The notes: a model not told the origin generated them from the letters alone. Numbered from the stretch's first letter, positions 1 through 12,560 are shown. The stretch: DNA of 64,000 nt from Hirudo medicinalis (GCA_011800805.1 MPNW01000111.1:1-64000); one strand, 5' to 3'. Made by a program: numbers and translations.

Positions 1-1556
1 CAGCACTATTTTCATATATAAATTAAGTTAGCAGTGCTTTTTGACATCTCACTGTGGATGCTCACTAAAATGTTGGAGCCTACCTCTTTCAGGCCCAGCT
101 CTTCTAGAATTTGGTCCCGAGCTTCTTCAATATGTTGATGGCCTGTCCCAACTTGCACTTCAGTTAACTGTTGATTAGAACCCTTCGGAACATTATCAAA
201 GAACTCCTTCTCCAGTTTGACAGCCTCGGTGACCATGTCATTTATAACCTTATAACTTGGTTTGTTTGCAAATTGAGGATCGTGGTGCGAGGAGCAGTTT
301 AATAGCGTGGCAAGTATCTGCAGTGGAAAAGCACAGGTTTAATGCTTTTATCATTAATTCACTGAAAACAGCTTTCATGAATTACATGCATTACAGGAGC
401 ATCAAGCATCATTGCTTTCATTTGCACAGCTGGCACATTTGAAAAGATCAAATCAACTTAGATTTAATCACTTAACTTACTTAGCTTCACATAATTTTGT
501 CGCTAACAGCACACTGTTTTTATTAGCTACATTTGTTGGATATTTTAGTATAATCGTGGGTTTTTGCGATCCAAACAAAATCCGACATATTAACGACGTC
601 AATGCAATTACTAACAATTACTAACAATACCTTGTTGGTGGCAATGAGGTCATTGACTGGAGCAAAGTCTGGGACAATCTTCAGAAGGCTCATCAACATT
701 GATCCCGATCACATGATTCCCTCCCAATGCAGAGCATATGATGAAATTCATTGAGATGGATTCAGCATCCAAAGTTTTTCTTTCACCCATTCAACTTTCT
801 TTATAAAAGTGGGCTCACGACAAATGGACTTCATCAGACTGTGACAAAATAACAACAAAATTATTTGGCATTATTAAAATATAAACACAGTTGAAACACC
901 TTTGAAAATCTATGCCTAAATATAAAATCATTTTCTTGTATGCAGAGATTTGATTTTCTGAAGCAGCTACTTGGTGATAGATTGGGGCAGTATTTTCCAC
1001 CTCAGTAGGAAGTCCGTGAACCTGTTTTGTCATTAAACAAACTTGTAATTGTAGTTCATTTATATAGCACCATTTGTACAGAGTCAGAGGTGCATTTTGT
1101 CAGCCATTTACATAGCGCTCCCTCCCAAGGGTGCTGGCAGAAGTTCAAACACGACACATTAAGCCTGTTGCCATTACAGCCACATGCAGGAATGCAACCC
1201 AGGCTTATAATTCTATTTCATTGTTTCAGTGAAAGCAATTACTAACAGAATTAAGCAACTCAGCAGTTAATACATAAAATTAATGCAATAAATTATAAAA
1301 TCTCATTAATAAGTTTTTAAAATGAAAATTCCCCAAAAAGCAAAGTCAAATTTCAACTCACAAAACAAGACATTGCCACAACGCTGGAGGCAGCACCCGC
1401 TGCCAGAATCTTCGACAAGCACTCTTTTTCGGTGCCATTTAGTGAGCCATGAAGGACTAATTCTCCTGGGAATTCAGCTGACTTTGCTTCCCATCGAGCA
1501 TGAACTAAATAATTTACCAGCGTTCTGGTTGTTTCTAGAAATTTCTGCAAGTTCAT
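1..1556 (-). CDS. Unrecognised protein-coding gene, 5' part (four exons, 3' end off window)
   Basis: I do not recognise this gene. Four minus-strand exons join cleanly in phase 0: 1556-1362 (begins MNLQKFLETTRTLVNYLV, ends before GTGAGT), 1021-971, 678-631 and 317-84 (ends before GTAGGC). Together they give about 176 residues. The start ATG at 1556 is chosen because it opens the first clear exon in frame, although a CAG just after it could instead be a splice acceptor. The third exon is the weakest, since its acceptor has a poor pyrimidine tract. The predicted chain is mostly helical in character, with an acidic, Gln-rich last exon (for example HIEEARDQILEELGLKE). No signal peptide, membrane segment or catalytic motif is visible. 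It is divergent to PRMT7, with about 1 kb between start codons. The gene continues beyond the left edge. What is seen is open frame plus splice sites; function is unknown. Confidence 0.45.
1039..1206 (+). repeat. SINE-like dispersed repeat, copy A
   Basis: This copy starts at TTCATTTATATAGCACCA and carries a second CATTTACATAGCGCTCCC, then AACACGACACATTA and CATGCAGGAATGCAACCC. The same ordered blocks occur near 14.2, 25.9, 59.9 and (inverted) 61.0 kb. It lies in an intron of the minus-strand gene. Confidence 0.8.
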
Positions 1557-2562
1557 TTAAGTTGGATTAATAAAAAAAAACCTTTGGAATTCTAGGGTTC
1601 AAGCAATATTATGTACGGAATGTTTAGTATTCCATTTTAATAATTTATAATTGGTATGACATGATAATTCTTATATTTTCTCAGGCCACCTATAACCAAA
1701 ACCAAGTATCATTTATTGGCAAAATATTTCCTCCGAGCTTTTCTTCAATTTACTGACTCGCGAGCAAGCCGATACGAGCAAAACGGAGAAAAATCACCAG
1801 CTGAGCTTATTGGCGCCAAAATCCTAGTTCGAACCTATGTAGGCTATTGAGGAGTAGGTGAGGCTAGCTACCTGCAGCACTCGATTAATTATTCATGAGC
1901 ATCATGGAGGCGGAACCAAGAAATGCAACTAAACTTTAAATTGGTTGATTTCAAGGTCAGAAGTCTGGATTAGAATTATGGAGATTTAAAAAAAATGACT
2001 AATGGACATAAATATTATGCTCCTGATGCTCCATATTCATATATTGTCTGAGAGGCGACCTCTTGGGTCTTAGAACACGTAATCAAATCTTGATTCATTA
2101 TATCCAATATTGTATGATCATGAATAACCATTCAACTAATCGAGTGCTATATTCAGCTGAGGTTACCTGCAACAACCTGGAGGTCGATTAATTATTTAGT
2201 GACAAAGAATGAGAAAATAAATAAAAAGAAACTAATTGAACAGTATGTCAACATTAGTTTTAATAGTTGTCATAGTCTTAATTATGTTATAACCTGTTAT
2301 ATGGTCAAAATAAAACTAGAGGAAAATAAAAAAATTTTTTTTAATGTCATCTTTATATTTACACTTTTATGAAATAGTAAAACATTTATAAACTTTACGG
2401 TTAAAAAAAAAGAATCTTAAAAAACTAGGTATTTTATGGCATGCTTCTCTAGAGGCGGCATGTAATGGTCTCGTAGTCGCTGGCCTTATCTTGCAAGCTC
2501 TCAGTTTGCTAGGATATTCGTATCTTTCGTGTATTTTACTGACTCTGAAAGGCGTCCACGAC
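1557..2562. other. Divergent intergenic region, possible shared promoter
   Basis: About 1 kb separates the start codons of the minus-strand gene and PRMT7. I see no coding exon in it. It holds the 10-base palindrome TTGGCGCCAA at 1810-1819, which matches the core of E2F-type sites, within a locally GC-richer stretch (about 1755-1870). A 12-13 base inverted pair, GCACTCGATTAAT near 1877 and its complement near 2135, flanks an AT-rich part. Promoter function is inferred from position only. Confidence 0.35.
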
Positions 2563-5500
2563 ATGACTTCTTATGTTGCTAGGGTGAATTTTACAACTTG
2601 TCAAACGGAATGGGTTGAACAAGACGAAGAGTACGACTACCACCAAGAAGTGGCACGGTAGGAAGGTTTTAACTTTTGGGGCTAACCGAACATGACGAAT
2701 GTGGAAGGTTATAGTAGTCATTCTTTAAAATAAATGTCCTCATTATTTTTCTAAGCAGGTCGGGCTATGGGGATATGCTGCATGACAAGGAGAGGGTAAT
2801 AACTTTCGCTGCTGTTTGTTTGTTTGCTGTTTTTTTTTTATCTTCGAGCATTATTAAAGTAAACGCTTTGTTTCTGACAATGGGTTTTCTTTCATTCAAA
2901 ATGTATAGTTATTTTAGCTAGCATATAATGCATGCATAGTTAAATACATTAAAAATTCTAGCATTTTACTGTGACAGCACAAACCAGATGCAAATATTAT
3001 TGTGTAATGCAATTTCTGACCTTTGCTGAACCTAAACAGTGATAATTTTTTATAGCTTATTTCTGGTAAATATTCGTAGAAACTAACTTTGTTCAGAATT
3101 AGTATTTAGTCCATTTTAACGACCCTTAATTATTACAGAATGAAATGTATGAAATTGCCCTGCTGAGGGCAATTAGAGAAATGCACAATTCTGGGAGGAC
3201 TGCCGAAGTCCTTGACATTGGAACCGGGACCGGTTTGCTCTCCATGATGGCTGTAAAACATGGAGCCGACAGAGTGGTTGCTTGTGAGGTTAGCTTCACT
3301 TTGTGCACATTATCGAACATTAGAATTCTAAGCGAGTAAACGTTAGTATTTTATGCCTGAGGACTTGACTTGAGATGAAGTTTGTGACTTTGGTTTGCAA
3401 GTGAAATGATGCTCCAACAAATTCTGCTCTCTTTCAAATTAACATTAACGAGAAGCTCGCATGATGGAGTTGTATTTTTTTTTTCTTTGTTGTCAAGTTA
3501 TTGGTTTCCCCAACTTCAGGCCTTTGTTCCAATGGCAGAATGTGCAGAGTTGGTGATGGAAGCGAATGACATGAAAAACAGGATCACCCTCATCAAATCT
3601 GTGTCGCATTCATTGACAGGTGGCTTTTGACAAAAATCGATTTGTGCTTGACTTTTAATTTTACGAGCTAGTTTTGTCCAATTTTCTGCATAATTTTGTC
3701 ATAATGAAATAATGCTTGGATAAAAATAAGTTTATATATGCCTTAATGATGCATGCCTAATGATAGAACTTCACAATTTGGATTGGAACTCGTGGGGCAT
3801 TCGATAAATTAACTAACATGCTAATGTGAAGAAGTTAGTTATTACCTTAATAATGGTAAATAAAACAGCCATTTTGCAGGTATGAATATTTAGAGAGCTT
3901 AAAAAAGTAGCTTCTAATTGTAAGTGCTCAAATCGATTAAATTTGCATCCAGCGGAAGAGATCGGCGGCCGTGTCAACATCTTGGTAGCAGAAGTATTCG
4001 ACACGGAACTGATAGGAGAGGGAGCTCTCGAGACTTTCAAGCATGCTCTGGAAGAGTTGCTGGAGGAAGACTCCATCGTCATTCCGCAGTCAGCGGTCAT
4101 CGTCGCGCAGCCAGTTTCTTGCCCTTTCTTCAGGAGCTGGAACAACTTCGGGGACATTTGCCTCGAGGATCACGGGGGTGCGAATCCCGACAATCACGAC
4201 CTGTGCAACATGTGCGTGAGACCTCCTCCAGGCTCTCTAGAATGTCCCGGCCTGCCCTCCGTCCATGACATCCAGCTGGATAGTTTGGGATTGGAACGAT
4301 TCACCTCCATGTCTGATCCTCAGATTGTTCTAAGGTATTTGTTGTGGTCAGTTACTTAGTAAGTCTGGGATTTATTTTGTTAAATTATTTATAATTTACT
4401 GAATCTGAAGATTGTATTTGAAGTCATAAATTATTGATTTTAAATTTTCTTGTAATTATCTTAGTAAATTAAGTCATTTTTAATTTCTGAAATATTTTCT
4501 CAATAAAACATAAATACATGAAATTACTAGGCCAAAACCTTAAAAGGCTTTCATAAATTACCATTTTACGAAAAATATAATTTTCAACCATAAATTGAAT
4601 GTTTAATTTCCAAAAAAATAAAAATTTGATCGAACCGGTCGAAGTTGCTTGCATTTAAAAGATTTAAATTTATTCAGATTCGATTTAAGCGGAGATGCAG
4701 GAGAGTTGAAGTTCAACGAAGCGAAACATGTCGAGTTTGTTTCGTGCGATGATGGCAGGGTGGATTGCGTCTTCATGTGGTGGGAACTGACCATGGATAG
4801 AGAAGGTGATTACATACTCAGCACTGCTCCTTACTGGGCACATCCTCGAGGAACCAAAAAACAGGTGGGTTTAACAAACATAACCCTAGGAATCATTCTA
4901 TTTCATTGAACAAGTGCTTGAGGAATTGTGTTGATATTATGGTGAATAATAAGTTTAATATGTTGTATTGGAATTAAAATTAACATAAACCCTCAATTTC
5001 TAAACAATATATAAATATCACAAGATATTTTCAGTGGAGGGACCATTGGATGCAAGCGGTGTACTACCCCGTAGACACTATCACCGTTAAAAGGGGAGAA
5101 AAGTTCGGGGTCGTCGTTCTCCATGACGAATTTTCCTTCTGGTTCAATCTGTGCAAAACGACCCCAAGTGCAGACCAGCTGGAAAAAATGCTGAGTGAAG
5201 TAGTCCACTGCGAGTGTGGCCTCCATGCGGGTTTAAGTAGGTCCCGGTTGGCCTGATGAATGATCAAAAACGTAACCAAGTTACATCAAGGCTCTCAAGA
5301 AGGTCGGTGTTGTCGAGGTGTTGTCGTAAATTTCCATATCTCTTTGATCAAATTTCTTTAACGTTCAGGCCGTAAATAGCGAAAGCGTCTGCTTGTCATT
5401 CAGTGATAACTCCATCTTGCCTGTAATGGCTGCAAAACTTGGGGCTAAAAAGGTGAGCCAATTGTAGAGCCCATTTGAACTCAATTGTGGAGCTCAAACA

Positions 5501-7374
5501 GCACTTAATCATGTTGATTTAACTGGATTTGATTTGATTTGTTATTATTAGATTATTTTAATAATAATTGCTTCCTAATTCATTCTTAACCCATTTTCAG
5601 CCTTAAGTTAAGTCTTATTAAAAGTGGTTAAATAGAATCTGTTTTGTGACGATGCGAGTGAGTGAGGTGAAATGATGTGGGCGAAAAGAAGCGGCATTTG
5701 TGCTCGTCTTTTTAAATTCCGATCGGTCGACTTCCAGGTCTTTGCCGTCCAACCGCAGTCAAGTTCCAGCTTCACCAAAGATTTTGCTAAATCCAATGAT
5801 GTGGATGGAAAGGTCAAGGTGTTCAACTGCCCTTTTTCTAAACTCATCTTTGAAGATTTTGATGGTGAAGTGGTTGGTGATCATTCAGCTTTCAGACTTT
5901 CAATTTCTTATCAAAAATTAAGCTCAAATAACCTCATTGGGTTACAATCAGTTTCACTTTTAAAGGGGTTTTATTTTTGTTATGTTTTAGTTTTATTATC
6001 TGAGCATTTTGCATGATATTCCTAGCCTAAGATTTTCTGAAATGTTTTTTTTTTAAAGTAACAGATTGATTATTATTACAATATTTTATGTTTATTTTAA
6101 ATATAAGTAAATATTAAGACTCCAAATTTGTGCTGCGGGCATTTGCATCCTTACACTGCTTGCTCTTCATTAATCCATTTTCTTTTCTTCCATCCCAAAA
6201 CGTTCCTCAGATCAACACCATAATCGGGGAGCCGTTTCTCAACAGCTCCAAGTTGCCCTGGGAAGATGTCCGCTTTCTTTATGCCAAAGATGAACTCGCC
6301 AAACTCTGCGAGACCCCATTTACTCTGATGATTAAAAGCCCAACGGTCCTTCCTCAGTTGGCTACCATTAAAGGTGTGGCTGTGGAGTTCAAGGACTTGA
6401 ACAAGGTAAATTATGCTATTATTACTGTTGTTAAAATTATTATTATTGTTGTTGTTTGTGACTAGTAATATTACATTACTTTGCATTGTCACTTTTTTTT
6501 ATTGTGGGGAGTCCATTTTCACCCTTTTTTTATTTTTTATAAGTTAAATTGGAGAATCTATGCTGGCAAAGACCACACATCTCTAATAAGTTGCCAACAT
6601 TTTAATGTTTTCATTTAATAGAGCTACTGAGGAGCAAAACAGACTTTTACTTTTTATCTGGCACAATTCTAAACATTCTAATAATAAACTCTCTCCAGCA
6701 ATACTGGATGTTCTACTTGACCTTTTCAGGTAAAAGGCAGACCGGTCGGACTCTGTCAGGGATTTGACTTGACCCCATTTGATGACATGGTTTGCCACTC
6801 TTCTCAGCTAGCTGACAGCTGCTTAGAGAGCCATTCTCTGTGGGAGTACCCTGCAACAGCTCTTACTCCTGAGTTTGAGCTGCTTCAAGTCGACTTTATG
6901 GCACGCTTTGTCAGCTCCGTCAGACAGCAGGAAAGAGTCGGTTCCGTAGACTTCAATGGGTCAGTGACCTCAGGAATTTTACAAAATTTCTTGTTATAAC
7001 ATTCATGCTCCAACATTTTCTCAAATATTACTTGACTGAAGATGAATATTATTTCTTTGCTTGGTAACTTTTATGATGCAAATACCATTGTTTTCAGCTC
7101 TGGAAAGTGTAATGGCATCGCCATGTGGGTCGACTACAACTTCAATGAAGGTGTAAGGGACATGACCATCAGCAATGGACCGATATCTCGTATCCTGCCG
7201 AAACAAACAATCCAGTGGGACCCACGCACAAAGCAGGGCATCTTCTTCCCAAACTCCTTTGAACTGGTCGATGGAGGCTGCAGACTAAAATTCAAAACTA
7301 TTTTTAATGTGAGATCTACAGAGATTGCATTTGAATTCAGCATAATGGATGCCCTCATTAATGTCATCAACTGA
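2563..7374 (+). CDS. PRMT7: Protein arginine N-methyltransferase 7 (12 exons)
   Basis: PRMT7 is the type III arginine methyltransferase. It uses S-adenosylmethionine to make monomethyl-arginine on histones, splicing factors and other proteins, and has two tandem methyltransferase cores. Exons: 2563-2657, 2759-2795, 3139-3288, 3520-3619, 3953-4334, 4678-4864, 5035-5302, 5369-5452, 5738-5872, 6211-6405, 6730-6959, 7098-7374, all with matching phases. The product is about 713 residues, close to the vertebrate length of about 690. The start ATG precedes the family's conserved [10 protein letters not shown]. The SAM motif [11 protein letters not shown] is near residue 68. The double-E loop [12 protein letters not shown] (Glu near 141 and 150) is intact. 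The second core keeps the decayed motif-I region and the LWEYP segment. Exon 7 needs two added bases (near 5250 and 5280) to keep frame. With them every exon joins correctly, so sequence error is likelier than a pseudogene. Confidence 0.96.
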
Positions 7375-7433
7375 TATTTGGCACTTGTTTTGTTCCAAAG
7401 CACGATGTTATCACAATGTTGGATTGAGGTCCT

Positions 7434-7439
7434 TTTATT
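7434..7439 (-). terminator. Possible poly(A) signal of the zinc-finger gene
   Basis: TTTATT on the plus strand reads AATAAA on the minus strand, about 270 bases past the zinc-finger stop at 7707. I saw no nearer canonical signal. Use of this site would make the two convergent 3' UTRs overlap. Confidence 0.4.
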
Positions 7440-7486
7440 TACATTAACACTGGTGGTGCTCCGTACATCTTCTTAAAACTGTTTGA

Positions 7487-7492
7487 AATAAA
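7487..7492 (+). terminator. PRMT7 poly(A) signal AATAAA
   Basis: AATAAA lies 113 bases after the PRMT7 stop codon. It is the first canonical signal downstream and is followed by a T-rich and GT-containing stretch. Confidence 0.7.
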
Positions 7493-7706
7493 ATATTGTT
7501 GCTCAAAAAGTCAAAAGCGTAAAATAATTGCAAGTAATAACGATGACTTTCCAGCAAAGAAACAACAAGCAAGACAAGATTGTTCAAAATAGTCAAAAAT
7601 TATCTTCTGTGTCTTTAGTAGTACATAATTTAGTGGTCATTAATTAGTCATTAGTCTGAAGTCACAAATGAAAACATTAAAATTCATCATTGCATCTCCG
7701 TTGTGG

Positions 7707-10700
7707 CTAGCTCCCTGTTTTGGTAAAGTTACACTCCTCATTCATTCTGGGAAGGATGAATCCTACACCAGTTTGTACTGCTTTATTTCCCAGTACCTGC
7801 TTGTCATTTGTGGCTTGGAGGAGCAAGACCAGCTGTTCGGGAAGCATGTTTGTAGTGTGCATCAAGTCTGATCCCACACAGGGCAGAGCACTTGAAGTGA
7901 TTACATTCTGGGAGCAATTGTTTGGAAGCTGAAGAGCAAACTTTATGTTCGGTGATCGGTCGATCGGTTGGGTAAGCACGAGGCTCGGTTGGTTGGCAGA
8001 CATGATGGAGCTCAGTGGTAACAAGGGGAATTGAAAATTATTCTGTGTCGAATTTGATGCCTGCATCTGAATCAATGCATTGAGAAAGGAGTTTGGTTTT
8101 GATGCAGGGAGGATTATTGGTTGCAACTTCGAAAGAGGAGGCAGGTTCTGAGAGTGGAGAGGCTGAATTGTTTGGGTGTTTGGCACAGATGAGGTTTGAG
8201 GGAGTGTTTTTGTTGCATTGAGATTCAGTGAATGTTGGTCAGATGGCTGTTTTGCAGCAATATTTCTTGAAGATTTGGCATTGGAGTTCAGAAGCTTGCT
8301 GGAGGCAATATTTCTCGAACCACCTTTGCACAGAGCGCCTTGAACAATAGCAGAATCAGAGAGTTTCCTTTTCAGGCTTCCCAGAATGGCCTGCTCTTTT
8401 CCATTCAGAGCATTTGAAGGTTTGTCAGGTAGGGAGGACTCGAGATCAAACTTATTCTTGTCGTCGGGCTGATACATGCCCACCAGAACGGAAGGGAGAG
8501 TCTGCCTACCCCGTTGATGTTTGGTTTCCAGGTGGTGTTGGAAATCCTGAGCCGAATTTGTGGCATAGGTGCACATCTGACAAGGATACACGAACTTTCC
8601 TGCATGACGTCGCGTCTTGAGAATATGTTTCCGAAGGTTCTCTTGAGTGTTGCATGTGTAACCACAGTAGAGGCACTTATAAGGCTTCGAGCCTGTGTGA
8701 ACTCTCTCATGTCTTCTAAGATTGGCTGCCAAAGTTGTCTTGTAGCTACAAGACTTACACTGGTATCTTTTATCTCCCTCGTGAAGCCTCTGATGGCGTT
8801 TCAATTGATGTCTCGATTTGCCGCTGTAACCGCACTCATCGCACAGGAACCGTCGTTCGGTGGAATGAGTTTGGAGGTGCACTGCCAGCTCGGATTTGTA
8901 TCGGAAGAGGCTGGTGCAACCGAGATGTGGACATTTGAGTTGCTTGTCGTGCAGTTTCATGTGTGCCGTTAGCTGGCTCAGCTGCATAAACCGTCTTCCG
9001 CACTGACAGCACTGATGACTGGGAGGGAGTACTCCATGTTTTTCGACTTCACTTGCTCCGTGTTCTCTTAGGGCATGTGCCTGCATAGTTGACTTTCGAC
9101 CAAACTGTTTTTTGCAGACAGGGCATCTAATAAATAGAAAAACTTTTGTCTGAGAATGTAAAAACATTGCAGCAACTTCAAAGAAACAATAGTGTCCTGG
9201 CAAGAATTACCCATTATTATCTAAGCAGTATGAGCACAACGCACTTGTAGTACATGATGCCGAGGTGGACCTTCAGGTGTCTTCTCATCACGGCAACATC
9301 GGCAAACTGCTTCATGCAGAAACTACATTTAAAAGGAAGGCTTCCCGTGTGTTGCCTCAAATGACTCAGGATTCCTGCCTTGGACATTTTCTTTCCACAT
9401 TCTGGGCAGGCCACCTTTCCACTGCTACCTCCATTCTCCGATAACAGTTGTCGGTACAAAGCCATACACTTGGCATCAGCAAATTCTGCCCCTTGCTTTT
9501 CATTCTTGAGTCTATTTATTTTTTTTAAGCTGGGCTGCCTGGTGTCGGCCAAAACGTGGTTGAGTTCGTGGAAGTGAAGGGCGTTCAAGGCGTAGAAGAG
9601 CCGTCCGCACCTCTGACACTCGTAATTCTTACCATCACCGGATTTCATTTCATCCACTTTTCTCAGATGCGTCCTTGCCGTCTCGTGCGCGTCGAGTTTT
9701 TCTTGCGACGGGAATCCGAGGCCACATATTTTACACCAGAACTTGCTTTCTTCCCGAACCTCCACATTGATCGACTGAAACGTAATTAATCAGTTTATTA
9801 AGTAAGGTTTTAGTTTTTATATAAACAGTACACAACTTTACACGAGAAAGGCAATCATAATTGTTTAAAATAGAAAAAGCCGACCTCGTCGTTCGATTCG
9901 TTTTCCTGCTTTAAGACGACCACTTCGGTGTTAAAACTCTCGAGATCATCACCTTCACCCAGGTTATTCAAATGTCTTTGTTGTTTCTCTTGCTCAGATT
10001 CTAAAGCTTCATCATCTTTATCAACTCCAGTCAAATTTACTAACTTGGAATTGCCCTCAGGTGAACCCTGAAGTTGTATTATGTGTGATTTTTTGGTCAT
10101 AAGTTTTGGCGGTCTTCCTCTTTTTCTTTTGATCGAGGACGTGGAAAGGCCAATTGAACTCTGATCATTGGCAGAGGTTCTGAAAACCTCCTCAGCTATA
10201 TCACTAGTTATGGACCCTCCATGAGTAAGTAAAGTTTCATTGTTGAGGCCTTTAGTTTTAAATTTTGCTAAACATGGAGATTTGAGATGGTCGAGTAATT
10301 GTGAAACTGAATAAATTTTTGTTTTGCAAACAACACAATCCACCAAAAGATCCTTCTCTCCAAGAACACAGGAAGTTTTTTTGGAGGAAGACATTTTGTC
10401 CAAACACATCTCTTTTAACTGGGAGGATGGGCATTTTTGGTTGCCAACCTGGATGGGTTCATAGGTCATATTGTTGCATTACAAAAGTAGTATTATTAAA
10501 TTTCGACTTAGGGTAAGAATTTTTAATAAATTAAGAAAAAATAAGATGCATTGTCCCTAAAATGTTTGTTGTGAAATTAGTCCCTTATCCAGCCCATTTG
10601 AGGACCTAATTATTATAAAATTATTATTTTGCTGAAAACATAATTTACGAAAAACAATTCAGCAACATCGTGGCCCAAAGGACTACAAATGGCATTCCTT

Positions 10701-12560
10701 ATTAAATGACCCATCGTCATAAGGTTGTATTCCTCTTCTGCTCTGATGAATTCATTAGGACTATTGCTTTTCTTTTCAATACATTAGAAAGTAATGGTTT
10801 GAAGATGATATTTAATAAGACATAATTGTCCAATTTCTCTTCAATTTCTGCTGTGGACATTAATTAGTAATCATAATAATAATAATTATTATTAAGAAGG
10901 AGGGCTCCAGAAAAAAGTGGCATTAGAAGTATTATTTTGAAAACATTTATAAAGTTCCTCATCCACATGGGAAACAAGTAAACTTGAAAGCAATCATCTT
11001 ATAAATCATAAGTCAGCCATGTCAGCTAGTAGTGAAAGTACAGTGGCAATCACCATTTTAAGAGAAAGCTCCAGAGTTGTTAAAAATGATCACTATGGCA
11101 ACTGTTTCTACAAAAGGAAATGAACTCAAATCAATGAAGATTTGAATTCAGCCACCATGTCAGCATAATGGGTGGCACCAAGTGTTAAGGTCATAAAAAA
11201 TTTCTTTGAAAGGAATTGGTTAACAAATGGGGCTTAGTATTTCATAAGGAAGCTGATGTAAATCAAGAAAACCAATTCAAGTTCATATCTCTGCTTAATC
11301 AGAATGAGGAACAATGTTGTTCACTTAAAATAAAATTATGGCTTAATCATGTTGACATTTAGACTTGATCTTCGAATTTGTCAATACGTGGACCTAATGG
11401 ACCTATAGCTCGAAATCTCCATTTTTCATAAAAATACCATAATTTGCTCGAGAAATCTAGCATTTACTAACTTTGTCTATGAGTTCAAGATCTTTGGTGA
11501 CATGTTCTTCGACTTCTGTGCCAGTTTTTGCACGATAGTCGTAATGCTGACTTTGAAAATCTGATGAGTGCGACACAAAGCCATTCGGCTTCAATGAAAC
11601 ATCCTTTTCTCCATAATCACCATTTGACTGATCAATAGGACTTGCATCATTAGTTTGTGCAATATTGCAGACTTCTTTCTCAACAAAATATTGAAGACCT
11701 TGCTCAGGTCCACATGGATAACCATCTGTCAATTTTGCATCTTCTAGAACAACATTTTGGGAAGATGTTTTATTTCTTCTAATTCGAAGCGATTTATCTG
11801 GCGGCAGAATTTTTGCTTCGTCAAAAAAATAGCGAGTCGAAGGTTTTCTGATTCCAGTGGAAAGTCGAGTCACTATTTGCCTCTGGATTGTGGGAGGTGG
11901 AGAAATATTGATGCTGCCTTTTGGAATTACATCCTTTGTTAAATTCTCTTGATTCAAGCTCTCCAAAGCAAAATCATGATTAGAATTGGCTTTGTTTATT
12001 GCATCATTAGTCAATTTGCTTGATAGTTTCCTTTTCTTCTTTTTTAGAGAGGCATTATTGGCCTTTGAATCTTTTTCACAGAACATACCACACACATTTA
12101 GAGCTCTGCAATGCTCCAAAACATTTTTAAGACTTGTTTTATAATTATTATCTCCTGTTACAAAATTTTGGTCATCCATAACGACATCTTCTCCACTCCC
12201 TGGATGATCATTTTGTTTAATGAATTTAAAAAACGTACTCAAATTTATTTTATCGAGTTCTTTTTGGATTTCGCAATCAAAAATCAAAGCAACATCCTGG
12301 CACGAATCATTTGGAAATGGCTTTTCTGAGTCAGGAATTAATCCAGATTCCAACTCAAGCTTAGGTGAGCTGACAGCTAAAATACGTTTATTGAAAAATA
12401 AAGACACATTGCTAAAGTCCACACCAAATGTATTTATCTTTACTGTATTCAATCCACATGCGTTCTGTTTATGTTGAACATATTTTTCAAGTCCCTGGAT
12501 TGTTTGATTGCATATCAAGCAAATGTGTTGATCGTTGGCCATAGTTGCAATATTAGACAT
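7707..12560 (-). CDS. C2H2 zinc-finger protein with AT-hook (four exons, about 1200 aa)
   Basis: This is a probable nuclear DNA-binding regulator. Exons run 12560-11472, 10448-9885, 9774-9245 and 9126-7707, and all phases match. The third junction splits a codon inside finger five and restores YYKCPVC exactly, which confirms the splice. Exon 1 (residues 1-363) has an N-terminal C2HC-like knuckle (HICLICNQTIQGLEKY) and then a long disordered part. Exon 2 holds a second degenerate finger (LVDCVVCKTKIYSVSQ) and the AT-hook KRKRGRPPKL near residue 475. Exons 3 and 4 hold 11 tandem fingers, from FWCKICG to YPCQMCTYATN. Most linkers are non-TGEKP. One finger has C-x4-C spacing (CPHLGC) and one has a long His spacing (HILKTRRH). 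A Ser/Asn/Gln-rich C-terminal tail follows, with no KRAB, SCAN or BTB domain. I cannot assign an ortholog. The arrangement resembles long metazoan multi-finger factors, and target genes are unknown. Confidence 0.9.
9886..10447 (-). other. AT-hook and acidic linker exon of the zinc-finger gene (exon 2)
   Basis: This in-frame 564-base exon (10448-9885) contains the RGRP core of an AT-hook flanked by basic residues. That is a minor-groove DNA-binding motif known from HMGA and many chromatin proteins. An acidic Glu/Gln-rich run follows. Confidence 0.7.
10449..11471 (-). other. Intron 1 of the zinc-finger gene
   Basis: This AT-rich stretch lies between exons 1 and 2. I see no conserved open frame, RNA gene or clear transposon in it, only short AAT/ATT runs near 10878. 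Confidence 0.5.

Noticed and set aside
670..790. Minus-strand stretch reading NFIICSALGGNHVIGINVDE upstream of the third exon of the first gene
   Set aside because: Its frame does not match either neighbour and would need a frame change. A 48-base exon in phase 0 explains the joint better.
3813..4268. 114-codon frames on both strands over PRMT7 exon 5
   Set aside because: The third frame encodes clear PRMT7 sequence. These are shadows of the same exon.
8405..8972. Several plus- and minus-strand frames over the zinc-finger exon
   Set aside because: The regular Cys/His spacing of the main frame explains them as shadows.
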